Made by a program: the position numbers and the translations under genes
Notes under the pieces: model-generated
The model's database searches: none
Seen by the model: only the letters and a program-made list of their open reading frames with translations
Told to the model about the DNA's origin: nothing
Shown here: positions 22,492 to 22,510 of the stretch, piece after piece
Layout of the letters: the number at the start of each line of letters is the position of its first letter
Position numbering within the stretch: position 1 is the first letter of the stretch
Source of the DNA: an uncultured Bacilli bacterium
GTDB lineage: Bacteria; Bacillota_I; Bacilli_A; RF39; UBA660
DNA: 22,510 bases
Direction: 5' to 3'
NCBI GenBank assembly: GCA_934098505.1
Contig: CAKOOR010000013.1
Span: 1-22,510 of the forward strand

Positions 22492-22510
22492 TAATCAAAT
22501 TACAATTTAT

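Noticed and set aside
1..22510. Mycoplasma genetic code (TGA as Trp)
   Set aside because: TGA ends the genes at 214-216 and 20920-20922, TGG is used for Trp, and no long frame needs TGA read-through.

Overview
The window comes from a very AT-rich, low-GC Gram-positive bacterium (Bacillota), plausibly one of the uncultured gut Bacilli related to the Mollicutes. Evidence: strong Shine-Dalgarno (SD) sites, a class B sortase with an NPxTG substrate, a CIRCE/HrcA heat-shock operator and extended -10 promoters (TGN followed by TATAAT-like). TGA is a stop codon here (214-216 and 20920-20922) and TGG encodes Trp, so the Mycoplasma code is excluded. The genus assignment is inference.

Region by region. 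1-533: the end of an unknown gene and a small unknown gene, translationally coupled. 747-2021: two tandem paralogous unknown proteins. 2098-4557: a MacB/FtsX-type ABC transporter with ATPase and permease fused, under its own promoter with a palindrome over the -35. 4719-5885: an orphan HipA/CtkA-like kinase. 6075-6491: a small heat-shock protein under a CIRCE element. 6618-7310: an unknown helical protein. 7467-7722: a decayed gene. 7790-7863: tRNA-Gly(TCC) on the minus strand. 7917-10904 (minus): a 995-residue unknown helical protein. 11053-12720 (minus): a sortase B with a large cytoplasmic N-terminal domain. Divergent from it, 12873-13583 encodes a secreted protein ending in an NPETG sorting signal. 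13772-16655: a second fused ABC transporter with a HAD phosphatase directly behind it. 16739-19176: an unknown protein, a putative lipoprotein and a DUF6414-like protein, each with its own promoter.

19595-22491 is the most striking part. It holds a redox/ADP-ribosylation module: a metallo-beta-lactamase-like protein, an HxlR-family regulator with the conserved N-terminal Cys, a zinc-containing macrodomain ADP-ribosyl hydrolase and a class M sirtuin (SirTM) in which Gln replaces the catalytic His. The last three genes overlap each other and form one operon. Nearly the same 17-base element (16 of 17 identical) overlaps or abuts the -35 of the MBL promoter and of the HxlR-macro-SirTM promoter. 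This suggests that a thiol-sensing repressor controls both transcripts, so that protein ADP-ribosylation and its reversal would be switched by electrophile or oxidant stress. The usual partners (GcvH-L, lipoate ligase) are not in the window and could lie just past its right end.

Most transcription units are short and bounded by clear hairpin-plus-T-tract terminators. Leaders are often very short, with the SD close to the predicted transcription start.
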